Positions 22,453 to 35,015 of a stretch of DNA of 64,000 nt are shown here, piece by piece (within the stretch, counting starts at the first letter, position 1; each line of letters starts with the position of its first letter). The position numbers and the translations under genes were made by a program. Below the pieces are notes generated by a model. It worked only from the letters and a program-made list of their open reading frames with translations. It did no database searches and was not told where the DNA came from. The DNA is from Przewalskia tangutica (Eukaryota > Streptophyta > Magnoliopsida > Solanales > Solanaceae), in contig CM056738.1 of the NCBI GenBank assembly GCA_029844215.1, forward strand, positions 70,486,093 to 70,550,092, in the 5' to 3' direction.

Positions 22453-24653
22453 TAGTCTATGGGGTGAGACGTTAATTACTGCAAATATGATATTGAAAAA
22501 AAATTCAAAAGAAAAATGATCAATCTCCCTATGAGTTATGAAAATGAAGATTGCCTACTTTCAAAATGATGAAAGTGTGGGGTTGCCTAGGGAAAGTTCA
22601 AGTTTCCTTACCAAAGAGAACTAATCTTGAACAAAAACGGTGGATTGCATATATATTGGTCATGCCAATAATAGTGCAGCATATAAGTTTTTGGTGTATT
22701 ATTCCGATGTTGAAGGTATTCACAAAAATATACTTATGAAATTTGCGGAAGCAAAATTTTTTGAGGATATTTTTCCTTACAAAGACAAGGATAAGAGTGT
22801 TCTTAATCAAAAGAAGAGGACACTGCCTCAAGATGCGTCAAACCAAAACTCACAAAGTGATGATAATCTTACTTCATCTGTTCAATAAGAAAATTTTGAA
22901 CCAAGGAGAAGTAAACGTGTGAAAAATGCCAAAGATTTTGGACCAGATTTCATGACCTTTTCCGTTGAAGGAGAACCTCAAACATATAGGGCTGCTATGG
23001 AATCATCTGAAACACCTTATTGAAAGGAGGCTATCCAAAGTGAGGTAGAATCCATTGTGTAAAATAATACATGGGTATTAGTTGATCTTCCTCCGAGACA
23101 AAAACCAATAGGCCATAAATGGATTTTCAAATGGAAATTAAGGCCTGATATTACTATAGAAAAATACAAAGCTCGTATAGTAGTCAAAGGGTTTCGACAG
23201 AAAGAAGGTGTAGATTTCTTTGATATCTACTCACCCGTAACGAGAATTACGTCTATAAGGACGCTAATTGCTATATCGGTAATTCACAATTTGGAAATAC
23301 ACCAAATGGATGTGAAATCGCCTTTTTGAATGGTGAACTAGATGAAGAAATTTACATGGAACAACTCGAAGGGTTTTTTGTTAAAGGTCAAGAAAAGAAG
23401 GTTTGTAAATTAATTAAGTCTTTATACGGACTTAAACAAGCTCTAAAGTAATGACATGAAAAGTTTGACAATACACTGTTATCAAATGGTTTTTAAATAA
23501 ATGAATGTGACAAATGTTTCTACATTAAAGAATGTAAGAATGCATGTGTCATTATATGCTTATATATTGATGATATGCTAATTATGAGAACGGATAAAGA
23601 TGTAATTAACTAAAGTAAGAATATGTTGCATGCCGCTTTCGATATGAAAGATATGAGAATAGCGGATGTCATTTTTGGTATAAGAATTCAAAAGAATTCT
23701 GATGATTACATCTTTACACAATCTCATTATGTTGAAAAGGTCCTTAGAAAGTTTGTACACTATGATGATCGACCGGTTGTTACACCATTTGACCCGTCTT
23801 ATCACCTTAAGAAGAATGAAGGTGAAAGCGTGTCTCAATTGGAGTATACACAAGTTCTTGGAAGCTTGATGTACATAATGAATTGTACAAGACCGTACTT
23901 AGCATATACAGTGAGTCGACTAAGTCGATACTCACACAATCCTGGAAAGGATCATTGATTTGCACTAATTAGAGCACTTCGATATCTAAAGCATACAATG
24001 AACTATGAATTGCATTATACAAACTATCCTCTTGTGTTAGAAGAATATTGTGATGCTAATTGGATTTCCAACCAATCGGAAAGTAAGTCCACAAGTGGTT
24101 ATGCATTTACACTTGGTGGAGCGTCGGTATCTTGGAAATCATCAAAGCAAACGGTGAATACGCGATCAACTATGGAAACAGAATTTGTAGCCTTGGACAA
24201 AGTTGCCGAAGAGACAGAACGACTCAAAAACTTTCTAGAAATTATTCTGTTGTGGACAAAGCCTGTGATAGTCATTTGCATACATTGTGATAAGTATGGC
24301 TGCCCTGACGAGGGAAAAAATCAAAATACAATGGCAAGTCAAGACATATAAGGCGACGTCATAATACAATACGAAGCTTGCTGAAGAATGGAATTATATC
24401 CATTGATTATGTGAAGTCAAATGACAATATAGCGGATCCTTTGACAAAAGGTCTTAACAGAGAGCAAGTCGTATTTACATCGAGGGGAATGAGATTCCAA
24501 TACAATGAGTCGTTAACTGGCGGAAACCTAACCTATCAGAATTGGAGATCCCATGGTTTAGGTTCAATAGGAAAACTAGTTGGGGAAGACTCAAGGAACA
24601 TAAAACACACATATGATCATTCATATGGTGCACTAAGTGTGTTAATCCATTAA
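20500..24653 (+). pseudogene. Copia gag-pol, copy 2 (broken throughout)
   Basis: The gag, protease and integrase lesions of copy 1 recur here: TAG after KRWQ, knuckle CWLYGKPGHIAKDGG, protease DTSA and TAA before NGVAER. Downstream the integrase tail is shifted (22551-22888). RT can be followed across frames: IGHKWIFKWKL (about 23110), KARIVVKGFRQKEGVDF (about 23170), HQMDVKSPF (about 23305) and CLYIDDMLI (about 23560). Then come VLRKFVHYD, GSLMYIMNCTRPYLAYTVSRLSRY and the RNase H part YCDANWISNQSESKSTSGYAF, STMETEFVALDKV and DYVKSNDNIADPLTKGL (to about 24460). Stops and indels are spread over the whole length. Confidence 0.85.
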
Positions 24654-25062
24654 TGATTAAGGGATGAATATTATTCTTAATAATACTCAAAAGCCTTTAT
24701 GGTGGGATAGTACGGACTATTCTTGTTTGATATTACCTATATGAGATTGATGTAGGGTCGAACCCAGAATCTCTGATTTAATAGACGAGAGAATAAAAAT
24801 ACTTTAACCTACAAATTCTCATTAAATAAAAACTGAGGGTAAAATTAAAGACAATCCATTTATGGGGTAGAAATTAAAGACCAGTCCATATGAAAGGCAT
24901 ATGTTTTGTACCTCCGGTGCTTGATATTACACCATAAGGGTAAGTTGTATCCACCCTCCACTCATGGCCATACAGACAACTAATTAACTCACATGAAGCC
25001 AAGACAATAGAATTGTGCAAATGGTCAACTTAATTTAGACATGACATGATGGTTTTTGTTAT
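24654..25062. other. Unassigned spacer
   Basis: No frame or domain. It includes GTCGAACCCAGAATCTCTGA near 24757, a phrase like those in degenerate plant repeats. It separates the copia pol end from the SIRE-B LTR. Confidence 0.4.
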
Positions 25063-25996
25063 TGTTGGGTTTAGTGTTGTGACATTTTGCCTAACATATC
25101 ATTTTTAGTACTAAGTTAAAATTCAAAAATGTTGAAACAAATGTCACAACATCCGGACCAACATTTCTATGACAAACAGTTTTGTCTTACTTCACGGACT
25201 AAATCAATTCTCGTGAGATTTTTACCATGATGGTTAAGTGACTTGGTAAGGTGATTAGGAGCTGATGAAAAACGTGAGAAGAACAAGTCAAAACCATTGC
25301 TATGCTTGGGGAACAAGTCCAAGAAGTTAGAGGATATTGCTCTATGATCTACTCCAACAAACCTTATCAGCTGTCCACCTTTCCCTCAACCTCTACAACA
25401 AGTCCATGAGTTTTTCAAGGAAGACTCTCTACTATAAATAGAGAGGGAAGAATAGTGAATCAACATCCAGAATCAGATTGCAAAAATATCAACAGAGCTC
25501 TCAAGAACTCATCTCAGAAAACTAGATCGCAAGTGTTGCCTGAGCGTGTCGACAACATTCTGTCCAACATTATAATTGTTGCTTAAATTCTAGATTTGTT
25601 CTTTATTGAAGCAATTATAATGAGATGTTGTCTATGTCTATTTAGGTAGATTTTTCAGGCAGAAGTCATCTGTGACTTCAACTTCTTAATTCCTTTTGTT
25701 TTATTTTGTAAAATTGTAAAAGAAGAAATTTATTCAATTGTATATAAATATACACAATATTTTCGCTCACTGTCCGTCATAGGTTATATAATCAATATAA
25801 GCTATGTAAATATTAAACCTTTGTGTTCTTTATTATTTCCGCTGCAATTTACTCTTCAAAGGTTTTTCTGTTTTATTGAAGTGTTGTCACTTGTGACTGA
25901 CAACATTGTTGCTGATATTTGCAAACTTTATTGACATTCGGTTTATTTTTACTTTCAGTTTGTTTTTATTTTCATAACATACCCCGGGACCCAACA
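25063..25996 (+). repeat. 5' LTR of SIRE-B
   Basis: 934 bp, bounded by the inverted termini TGTTGGGT and ACCCAACA. It resembles the SIRE-A LTR at 39586-40506 throughout (shared CTATAAATAGAGA and CCCGGGACCCAACA). The bases after it are the primer site. Confidence 0.9.
25432..25440 (+). promoter_or_regulatory. LTR TATA box (SIRE-B)
   Basis: CTATAAATA in the middle of the LTR, conserved at the same place in SIRE-A (39942-39950). The downstream GAGAGGGAAG would be near the transcription start. Confidence 0.65.
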
Positions 25997-25998
25997 AG

Positions 25999-26011
25999 TG
26001 GTATCAGAGCC
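25999..26011 (+). other. Primer binding site of SIRE-B (tRNA-Met)
   Basis: TGGTATCAGAGCC begins 2 bases after the LTR and matches the complement of the initiator tRNA-Met 3' end. Confidence 0.9.
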
Positions 26012-26053
26012 AACACTTAACACAATAAGTGTTTGGTCCTATTATTCAAAGCT

Positions 26054-27490
26054 ATGGATTCGGCTAATCAAAATATTGGTAGACTTCACATTTTAGATGG
26101 TACAAACTATGCCTATTGGAAGATTCGCCTACGTTCTCACATCAAATTAATTGATGTTAGGTCATGTAGATCTATAACCAATGGGTATGTTGTTCCAATG
26201 TGGCCGCCGGATGAGGAAGGTAACATTCTTGTTAAACCTGAATCCGAATGGACGGCGGAAGAAACCAATAATGCTAGCTTTACGAAAAGGCCTTAAATGC
26301 AATTCTTGGATGTGTTGATATTTACATGTTCAAACTCATTCAAAATTGTCCAACGGCTAAGGATGCATGAGTTACTTTACAAATTCATTGTGAAGGTAGC
26401 TCAAGTGTTCGTCGAACTAAGCTACGCATGTTAATGAGCAAATATGAATGTTTAAGGATGGAAGAAGCGGATGATATTAAATCTTATTTTGAAAATTTAA
26501 TTGACATCTCTAATGAATGTCAAGTACTTGGTGAACCATTAACCAACACTCAACTTGTTGAAAAAGCTCTCTGTTCTCTTTCTGAAAAGTTCAATTTAAA
26601 GATTTGTGCCATTGAAGAAACTCACAATCTTGCTACTATGGACCTTCATACCTTGATGAGCATTCTCAAAACCTATGAGATGAACATTGAGAATCAAAGG
26701 GAAATATATAAGAGCAAGAGTGTGATACTTCATGTTCAATCTTCGTAGAATCAAATCAATGAAGAGGATACGAATTGTGAAGAACTTAGTGAAGGTTCTA
26801 ATGTTGTCTTAATCACTAGAAAATAAAATTCGACGGTGAGAAGTTCAACAATGAGAGAAATCAATCTAAATCTAAACAACATCAAAACCAAAACTTCAAT
26901 CAAAAGCCCACCAAGTTCTTTCTAAGTACTAAAAAAGGTAGTCCACTAAGAACAACCAATTCACATCGTACCAAAGGTGATCCCAAACAACTAGAGTTTG
27001 TGCAATGTCATGCATGCTCAGGTTGGGGTCATTATGCTAATGAATGTGCAAATACTCTTAGGAAATTTGGTAAGAATTTATGGGTCGCTTAGTGACGATG
27101 AAGGAGAACAGGAAGAAGATCAAGAAGTCGAATCACAAGAAATGCTGACCACTATTTACGAACAGTCTCTAGCTGATAATGAAGATGTCGTTTGTAATAT
27201 TCTCTCAGATATCACGACATTTCAGGTAATATCTGCATCTCCAACAATATCCAAAAGGTATATATTCTCTAACTATCCTGATGTAAATTGCTTTAGTGGT
27301 TTTATTTCTAGTGGTGAGGTTGAGTGTATGGATCAAGTTGAAAGCAACGATGACATGATTAATGAATGACAAAGCATTTATAAAGCCTTAATCATAGAAT
27401 CCAAGCAACTTGACACAAAGGTAAAATCTTTAACTCGTAAGAATGTAGATCTAAAAGGCACAATAACCTGACTAGAGGTTACACTTACAA
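26054..27490 (+). pseudogene. SIRE-B gag (broken)
   Basis: The start is ATG 26054 (MDSANQNIGRLHILDGTNYAYW). The N-terminal copia gag block follows to a stop at 26294-26296, and the rest is split over frames: SKYECLRMEEADDIKSYFENLIDISNECQVL (26428-26748), and a zinc knuckle CHACSGWGHYANEC at about 27004-27045 that is intact only in a frame other than the longest one there. An acidic region (DDEGEQEEDQEVESQE) follows. The order and wording match SIRE-A gag. Confidence 0.8.
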
Positions 27491-27670
27491 AAAAATGATA
27501 CTGAATTTGGTAAGATTCATGCAAAATTGGATTTAGCCTAAGCAACATTCTGTAAGCTCAACTCAGGGACTTCTAAATTGAATGAGATACTCAGATTTAG
27601 TAAACCTTCACATGCATATATTGGGTACGAAAACTATATGCTCTCGTTTGTTTGACAAAAATAAAAAAAT

Positions 27671-29330
27671 ATGCTTTGTAAAAGAAAGAGGAAAAATAAT
27701 AGGTTCTCATATATGTCAAAGAATATGAAGTTTGTGTGCCATCACTGTAACTCCCCTGGACACTTAAAACCATACTGTTTCAAACTTCAAGATTCTGTGA
27801 GCAAAATGTTGCCTAAAAGGTTGTCCAACACCGCAGACAACATTCGAAGCAACATTTTTGAGCCGAAAAGTAAAAAAAATATTTAATGGGTTTGAGTTCC
27901 CAAAATGGATATAACTTGTAATGTTGCGATAATTTCTTTAAGAACTAACATTGCAGGTTCTTGGTACTTTGATTGTGGACGTTCTCGCCACATGACAGGT
28001 ACAAAAGAGTTTCTAAAGAACTATGTCATTCAATAGAGGTAACGTAACTTACAGAGGTGGCAGTAAAGAAAAATAATTGGAAAATGAATCTTGGATATTC
28101 CTGAATTTTCAGCTTTAAGAAATGTCTTACACGTTGAGAGTTTAATGACTAATTTGATTAGTATTAGTCAAATGTGTGATGACAACCTTAAGGTAAAATT
28201 TAATAAGAATGCTTGTAAAGTTACGAATGAAGTTAATGAATGTGTCATGTCAAGTACTAGAACATGTGATAATTTTTATCTTGTTGCAAGACAAGAAACA
28301 TGCAATAATGTTAAGATCGACGACACAACACTATGACATCAAAAGTTGGGGCATGTCAACTACCGCAATCTGTAAAAAATGATCTCATATGAAGCGGTCA
28401 GAGGCTTAACCAATCTTAGCCATAAAGGTAAAACAATATGTGAAGATTGTCTAAAAGGTAAGCAAATCCGTGTTTACCATAATGTTGTCCAGAATGACGG
28501 ACAACATTCAGGTACGTCTCACTATTTTCAATTATTGCACATGGATCTTATGAGTCTAATTGAGGTAGACAGTTTAGGAGACATGAGGTATTCCTATGTA
28601 ATAGTAGATGATTTTTCTAGATACTCTTGGATTTATTTTTTGAAAGAAAAATCACAAACTTTTGACATGTTTAAAATTTACACTTTAGAATTAGGAACTC
28701 GTTCTATTCTCTTATTTTTCGGATTAGATCCGACCATGGAAACACATTTGAAAATAGATCATTCACAAAATTTTGTGAGAAAAAGGGAATTTTTCATGAG
28801 TTTTCTGCTCCCAAAACTCCTCAATAGAATGTGGTAGCATAAAAGAAGAATAGAACATTGCAAGAAATGGCTAGAGTTATGATTAGTTCTAAAAAATTGT
28901 CAAAATATTTTTGGGATGAAGCCTTAAATATTGCTTATCACGTCACTAATAGAATCTACCTAAGGGCTGGAACAAAAATGATACCTATGAGATTATAAAT
29001 GGAAAAAAACCTAACTTGCATTACTTTCACATTTTTGAGTGTATTTGTTACATTTTAAATGATAGAGTTCAATTGATAAAGTTTGACTCTAAGAGTGACA
29101 AATGAATTTTTGTTGACTATTTCCAAAATAGTCATGCTTACCGAGTGTACAATCTAAGGACCAAAATTGTACCAGAATCTGTAAATATTATTTTTTATGA
29201 TGTTTCTGATCTTACAGGAAATACAATTGAAAATAAGACTATAGTTTTAGTTGAAAATATATCAAATGTTGCTCCAAATATTACCACATTCGAAGCATCT
29301 GAACCTGAACCAGAGATCACAGAAGATGTG
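27671..29330 (+). pseudogene. SIRE-B gag end, protease and integrase fragment (broken)
   Basis: The second zinc knuckle reads CHHCNSPGHLKPYC (27671-27886). Protease follows as SWYFDCGRSRHMTG near 27958-27999, with Cys replacing the Ser/Thr next to the catalytic Asp. The integrase zinc-finger region is CEDCLKGKQIRVYH, and the core starts LLHMDLMSLIEVDS and VIVDDFSRYSWIYFLKEKS (28379-28837). The later core is shifted and has stops. The last recognisable block is HAYRVYNLRTKIVPESVN (29130-29345), after which the element ends. Confidence 0.8.
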
Positions 29331-29787
29331 GATTGGGCAATGTAAGTTTTTCTTTTTTAAGTTTGGATAACAGATGTTAACGGAGAACGTTAACTTATTT
29401 TTATATTGCGCATAAAATAGTTACATAAAAGTACTTTACTAAATTTTTATGAGATATTTTTATCACTTGACTTTTTTGGAGTCATTTAAATTCAGGACTC
29501 CCAGTTGTTGTCAGGGAGAGAAGTGGCAGTAAACAGAGAACATTGACCAATACTTATGCATGATACAAAAGTATGGAAATAGGTGTCATAACATGAATTG
29601 AGTTATGATTAGACATCTTTTCAGAATTTGTGTCGTTTTGGTACCCTCCGAGAAAAAGTCTTTCCACACTGTATGAATCGTGCTGCTATTTTCCTGTGTG
29701 GACCCTTTATTTCGGCCAATGCACAAAAATAGCTAAACTATGTATTATACTTCCCTTCCTATTTAGTATTTGATAATTTCTATATTA
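29331..29787. other. Unassigned AT-rich sequence
   Basis: No domain or long frame. It may be host intergenic or intronic DNA at the broken end of SIRE-B. One stretch (about 29440-29525) has a pyrimidine-rich run and AG before a 44-base open piece, but nothing supports an exon. Confidence 0.4.
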
Positions 29788-30017
29788 CTTCCTCCATTTC
29801 AATTTACTTGATATAGTTTAACTAGATATAAATGTAAAAACAAAATATTGAAATTTATGGTCCAAAATAAATTATAAATATTTATATGATTGTAAATAAT
29901 TTCATTAAGGATAAAATAGAAAGTTTCAACTTAAATAATTTCTAAATATGAAAATATATTATTCTTTTTTAACAGATTAAAAAGAAAAATGTATAACATA
30001 AATTGGGACAGAAGGAA
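29788..30017. mobile_element. Stowaway-like MITE
   Basis: About 230 bp between TA dinucleotides. It begins CTTCCTCCATTTCAATTTAC and ends CATAAATTGGGACAGAAGGAA, which are inverted and similar. The AT-rich interior has no coding sequence. This is the familiar plant MITE type mobilised by Tc1/mariner transposases. Confidence 0.7.
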
Positions 30018-30347
30018 TATCATAATTAATCTATTTAAGAAAAAGACAGATTATATTTATAAATAATTAACTTACTCTTTTTATTTTATTTATAATATTT
30101 TTTTATAATCACATAAATGTTATAATATATTTAGAATTATTAGTTTTAAAATTTTATAAATTTTAGGTAACAAATTTCAATTATTTTAATTTTTTTCTTA
30201 AATTTTGTGTCAGTTCAAACCATATCACATAAATTGAAATATAAGGAGAATATTACTTTGTGATTTTAATGTCTAAGAATTAAGATGGTCTTTTACAAAT
30301 ACAAGGCATGTTTGAATACTTGTCTTTTAAAACTACAATACGTCCTC
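30018..30347. other. AT-rich spacer with a second MITE end
   Basis: CATATCACATAAATTGAAAT followed by AAGGAGAATA near 30220-30252 looks like the right end of another Stowaway-like MITE whose left end is not clear. Nothing coding. Confidence 0.4.
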
Positions 30348-30474
30348 AGCTTAGTTTATTTATCTCAATTTATGTGACATATTTTTTGTAGTCTATTTTA
30401 AAATATAATGATATAGTTTTATATATAAAACTTATTTTTAAATTCTCATTTTACTCTTAGTGAGATTATATATG
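30348..30474 (+). mobile_element. Left half of a MITE split by an LTR element
   Basis: TATCTCAATTTATGTGACAT, then a T-rich run and TCATTTTACTCTTAGTGAGA, matches the left half of the complete MITE at 39173-39500. The right half (CACAAGTTTCAAAATCTTCC) continues only after the LTR element, at 37322. Confidence 0.6.
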
Positions 30475-32071
30475 ACCATAGAATTTTGTTGGGTCTAAAA
30501 CACACAAGAAAGATACAACAGAAGTTTAAAATTTTATTAACTTACTTGCCCCAACAAATTAGTCTGGTATGTTTACGTTACAATTGAAATCTGCAAAGAC
30601 ATAAGAAAACTTACAGTTTGTATAATTTTAAGTCTCTACTAAAGGGAGCACACACAATTGTCCTTACGACTGCAAGTCTTCGCTACGGTATACTCCTCTG
30701 TCAGGAAAGCTAGGAAATCTTGACAGAGGTTTGAGAGGATTTTAATCTCTGAACTCTGAGTTCAGAAAGTAAGAATTCAGTGTAAATTTTGTTAAGTTCA
30801 GTAACCTAAGTTATGAGGTTAAGTGCTAAATATATAGGGGAGATTAGGATATAAATCAGACTTGGATTAGGCTTAAAAATCTGACTCAAATCCGAGTTGC
30901 AGTGGGCCAGTCGGACTGGGACCACTGCCATACCAGTGTCGCGGCTCAGCCTCTGAGGCGCCGCGGCGCTACCACCTTTATTTTAAAGTTTCAGCACGTT
31001 TTAATTTTAATTAAATCTAAAATTTAATTTTGACTTAATTAAATAATTTCCATCAAATAGAAATTATCCCATAATTTATTATTGGTTAAAATATCTCGAT
31101 TCTAAATCGAATATTTTATATTATCTCAATATACCCTTAGACCGAAAAGACAATCGACTTAGTGTGACCCTTTAGGCCTTCACACATCGACTCTTAATCA
31201 AATTAAGGTTCACACGGAACTCCTAGACTGCGCCATTCAATATGTGAAGTACGTTTACAAGACTCTAGTAAACACAACCTCTATGTGGGATGATAAATTC
31301 CTTTCATTCGTGACACACTCTATCAAGCTTAGGATTTGCCAAGTGTCTATCCAAATGGCTTGATCACTTTATCTCAGTTGTATTAGTCGATAACTAGATC
31401 ATACCCTAGATATGTCTCTTGCATTGGTCAATGACTTGGTCGATCTAATATCACTGAGAAGCTGAGTGTTCTCTCCAATATCTAATCGAGGAATGAATCT
31501 TATTCTTGGCTCAACTACCACCTTAGTCTGTATCGCAATGTACCAAATTCAAGTCATGTCTTATCCTATAAGGAATTTAAGCTTAGTACATGATCAAAGT
31601 ACATTACTCTACAAACCAGGTGTGTATTGACCTCAATTCTAAGGACCTCTATCGCCCACATGCTGATAATACTCTAGACATGTATAACAAATAGTTTATC
31701 AGCAGAGTATGTCAATACCCTCTAAGAGTATACATGTGTCAATCACTAGCAATCATTACTAGTAGTAAGTGAAACATACTACATTCTCTAAGAATGTAAT
31801 GCAGACCACATGTCGACTTATAATATATCATTGATATCCCAATCTCAATGATTATCAGTCGAGACAACTTTAAGAACTACGCTATATCATTAATATTTCA
31901 CCCTATTAATGACAACATAAACTCAAGGGATGCACATTAATGAATAATACAAACAATCAAATAATAATTCAGTAATTGTAAATGCCATAAATATATTAAT
32001 CTCATTAATAATACGAATGTGTTCAAGTACATCTGTCCCTAAAATGATTATCTCTAGGACATATACTTTCA
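30475..32071 (-). repeat. 3' LTR of the minus-strand LTR element
   Basis: Repeats 35729-37321 almost base for base, except for a replaced patch at 30936-30972 (here GTCGCGGCTCAGC and GAGGCGCCGCGGCGCT). On the minus strand it starts TGAAAGTATATGTCC. The left edge is uncertain by about 10 bp. A TATA-like TATATATT on the minus strand lies near 30828-30836. Confidence 0.8.
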
Positions 32072-32160
32072 ATCTCCCACTTGGCCTAGAGCCAATCTCC
32101 AACATATCTAATGCCCATGTTTTCGAAATGACCATTATGCTTGACTAAGCTTAATGGTTT
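32072..32160 (-). other. Polypurine region of the minus-strand LTR element
   Basis: On the minus strand AAGTGGGAGAT precedes the LTR start TGAAAG. The 89 bp are the only internal sequence left on this side before a chromovirus LTR end intervenes. Confidence 0.55.
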
Positions 32161-32811
32161 TGTTACACCTCGTAAGTTTAAGGCGATAATTAGAGAACGT
32201 AATTAAGAAAGTAAGATTCAAATCTTGGATATAAAGTATATTATATACGCTAATCCGGAAATTAGTATACAAAGGATGTGATTCCAGAATAATTTTTGAA
32301 TACTACAAGTGTGACGATGGAAATTTATAATGATAGTTGTATATTCTTGTTATGGATTAGTAACGTATTATATAAGTTACAACATCAAGAATACGAGGTC
32401 TTATGAAATTTTCAAGATTTAAAAGAAGTGGGATCCAGATTAATTAATTGTGGGAATTGGACCAAGTTGCAAAACTCATTTTTATTACTTGTGCAAATGA
32501 AAAATCTGCACACTTAGACTATTAAAACCTTTCATCTCCCCACACTAATTGAAATCTCTCTTTCACTTATTCTCTCTTCTTCCTAGCCGAAAAAAAACCC
32601 CATCCTCCATAGCAACATTGAAGCTTTTATTAATTCCTCTTCCAAGATTAGTTCTTCTACAAATTTTAAGCCACGGAAAGCCTCCAAAATAGTGAGTCAC
32701 GATACCACTGCTGGACCAATTTTAATCTCCAAAAATTCAAGACTTGGAGATGAGCATTTTGAAGAAAAACATGTAAGGAAGATAGATTTAAACTTGTAGA
32801 ATACATGCATG
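32161..32811 (+). repeat. Chromovirus LTR fragment (5' end)
   Basis: It begins exactly at the LTR terminus TGTTACACCTCGTAAG and follows the Chromo-1 LTR (reverse complement from 15221 downward) as far as AATACATGCATG, where the hAT element interrupts it. No continuation is found on the other side of the hAT remnant. Confidence 0.8.
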
Positions 32812-34860
32812 TAGGGTTGGCCAGTGGGCCGGGCCAGGCCCACCGAAATCGGAACCGGCGGGATCGGGACGGGATCGGGATGGAGAGAAGGGGCGGGGTC
32901 GGGCTGGGGCGGGCCCACCGGGGTCGGGACCGGCGGGACGATACCGTGTCACGTCCGTGCAGGTCCGTGGGCGGTCGGGATGGGCCGGGCGGGGTTTTTT
33001 TTTTTTAAAAATTTTTCCACTAAATTAAAAATATTAAATTACTAACAAAGTAACATTAACATATAGGCATATAGTGATAGTCATAGACTCATATACTCAT
33101 ATTATACTATTATAGTATTATAGTATTATACTCATATATATAATATATTTATAAAGTATAAACTAAATAATTAAACAAAGACAAGAAGAGTGTAAAAAAA
33201 CATCTCAATGTTGTTTTTGTGCCTCTTATATTATTAATTATTTCATTGAAATATCAAATATACAAGATTCATAATTACAACATTGTAGTGTACTGTTGTT
33301 GAATTTTTTTGCAAAAGACATAAAAAAATTAAAAAGTTGCAATGAAATAAATTACCAATTTGAAAATATTTTTTCTAGTTTCTTTATAATTTCGTGTGGT
33401 TCTTCGGTTGGAATTGGTATATCTTGGTCAAATTGTTCCATGTCGCTACTCATGCCTTCAGATAAGATGTCGTTGTAGTTTTCGTCTTCTTCGTTAATCT
33501 ACAGTTGGCTTTATGCCCGCTCGCTCGTATCCAATCTCTGAATAGTACCGCCATCTCCAAGTTGTCTCCGGCTAATGAGTGGCTGTGCTCTCCTATTTGA
33601 AATCTGCCTGCAGAAAATGCGCTTTCAGAAGTGATTGATGACACTTGAATGTTCAAAATATCTCGGGCCATCATTGAAAGTGTCGGAAATATCTTCTCAT
33701 TCTGCATCCAATATTTCACAAGTCTTCCTTTCCGTATTCATTGACAACTACTTGGTAAGGTAAAGTACCCTGCAAAATAAAAACATCGAACTCGCTAATT
33801 TGGTTAGCAGTGCTACCACCGCACATTCTATTTCTGAGGCTTTCAATACTAGCCGCAGAAACAACATGTCTTTTTTGAGGTTGTGTTGAAGTAGAAGAAG
33901 ATGGTACGAAAGCCGATTGGTTACTAGCACTTTCTTGCTGTTAATGTCGATATACTTTTTTGCATTCATCTTCTACGCTATTCAACACTTTTTCTAGCGT
34001 TTGTTCAATAGGTGGCGCAACATTTAAATTTTTGGGAGTTGGAGGTGGTAGTACGTCCATACAGTTATAAATATTTTCAATAAAACTTTTACAATCCTCT
34101 ACTTTAATAGTCGGGTTTAATACAGCACCAATAATATAAATATGGGGAATAGGAATAAAATATTTCTTTAATGTCATAAACATTTTTTAATAGCTGCCTT
34201 ATAAGCAGAGTTTTTCATATATTCTTTAAGAAGTAAAAATATTATAGCTATATAAAACAACATAGTTGAAATAGTAGGATAATATAAAGTGGAAAATTCT
34301 TTTGTTGTTCGTTGAAAACTCTCTAGAAATACAATAAGTTCTTTAATTTTGTCCCAATCATTATCCACAATCATATCATTTGAATTTTGATTATGAGCGT
34401 TAAAAAATAAAGTGATAGGTTTTCTATAGTCATAAACAACAACTAGTTGGTCATATAAAGAATTCCACCTAGTTGGTACTTCTTCGGAAATTTTTCTGTA
34501 AGATAGTCCACAATTTTTATATTCTTTTCTCTGTTGAATTTTATTATTTTAAAAAATAAAGGTTATAGCAAATTGTATTTTTTCAAGAATATCTTGAAAA
34601 AGTGAAAGATCATCCTTTACAACTAAGTTATAAATATGACACATACATTTGATATGAAAATGTTTTATAAAAGACGGAATCCTAGTAGACTTGGAGCAAA
34701 TGCTGGGGCATAAATACTCATCTCACAGAAAAGGATTTTGCACCACAATCAATTATAACAGACGACACATTCATTTTAAATGAGACTTGTATTAAATTTT
34801 GGGGAATATTTTAATTCAGGGTTATTTTCAAGATCAACTATCACATGTTTCAAACATTAC
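32812..34860 (-). mobile_element. hAT transposon remnant
   Basis: The left end TAGGGTTGGCCAGTGGGCCG, with a G-rich subterminal region of GGGATCGGGA-like repeats (to about 32990), is typical for a plant hAT group. The interior encodes hAT transposase pieces on the minus strand. I find no right terminal repeat; the sequence changes to the GC-rich leader repeats at about 34870, so the right end is deleted or very diverged. Confidence 0.65.
33450..34374 (-). pseudogene. hAT transposase (C-terminal part, broken)
   Basis: Read right to left: DWDKIKELIVFLESFQRTTKEFS (34374-34174), the helix block before the RNase H-like insertion; then a shifted part with DVLPPPTPKNLNVAPP; then the C-terminal dimerisation region FPTLSMMARDILNIQVSSITSESAFSAGRF (33719-33600), the best diagnostic block of hAT transposases. 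At least three frame changes. Further N-terminal homology may extend to about 34760. Transposase would act in the nucleus on the terminal repeats; this copy cannot be functional. Confidence 0.75.
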
Positions 34861-34879
34861 TCAAAACATTTAAACATGT

Positions 34880-35015
34880 ATTTGGGCGCCGCCTACCCAA
34901 GCATGATTGCGGACTCTAAACTAGTTTTGGACGCCGCTTATCCAAGTATGAATTGCGGACTCTAGACTAGTTTTGGGCGCCGCCAACCAAAACATGATTT
35001 GCGGACTCTAAAACT
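34880..35015 (+). repeat. Three tandem 46-bp units with GGGCGCCGCC
   Basis: Three imperfect units begin at about 34880, 34926 and 34971. Each holds TTTGGGCGCCGCC or a close variant, CCAAGCATGA-like sequence and TTGCGGACTCTA. They lie in the leader of the minus-strand LTR element. Confidence 0.75.

Larger units (their letters stand above)
18011..24653 (+). mobile_element. Ty1/copia element with tandem duplication of its 5' half
   Basis: Gag (UBN2 type), protease, integrase, RT and RNase H blocks follow in Ty1/copia order. The 2221-bp unit from leader to mid-integrase is present twice in direct orientation; only the second copy runs on into RT and RNase H. No LTR pair is recognisable in 17837-18010 or after 24653. 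The lineage is not certain; it resembles the TNT1/Tork-like group. Confidence 0.8.
25063..29330 (+). mobile_element. SIRE-B: SIRE-lineage Ty1/copia element, 3'-truncated
   Basis: A 5' LTR, perfect tRNA-Met primer site, gag, protease and integrase are present in order and align block by block with SIRE-A. Homology ends at about 29325 in the Glu-rich linker after integrase; RT, RNase H, env-like gene and 3' LTR are absent. Confidence 0.85.

Noticed and set aside
29480..29530. Possible host exon after a pyrimidine-rich run and AG
   Set aside because: The reading stops quickly and resembles no known protein; no donor site that makes sense.
32805..33045. GC-rich open frames in both strands
   Set aside because: They come from the G-rich subterminal repeats of the hAT element, not from a gene.
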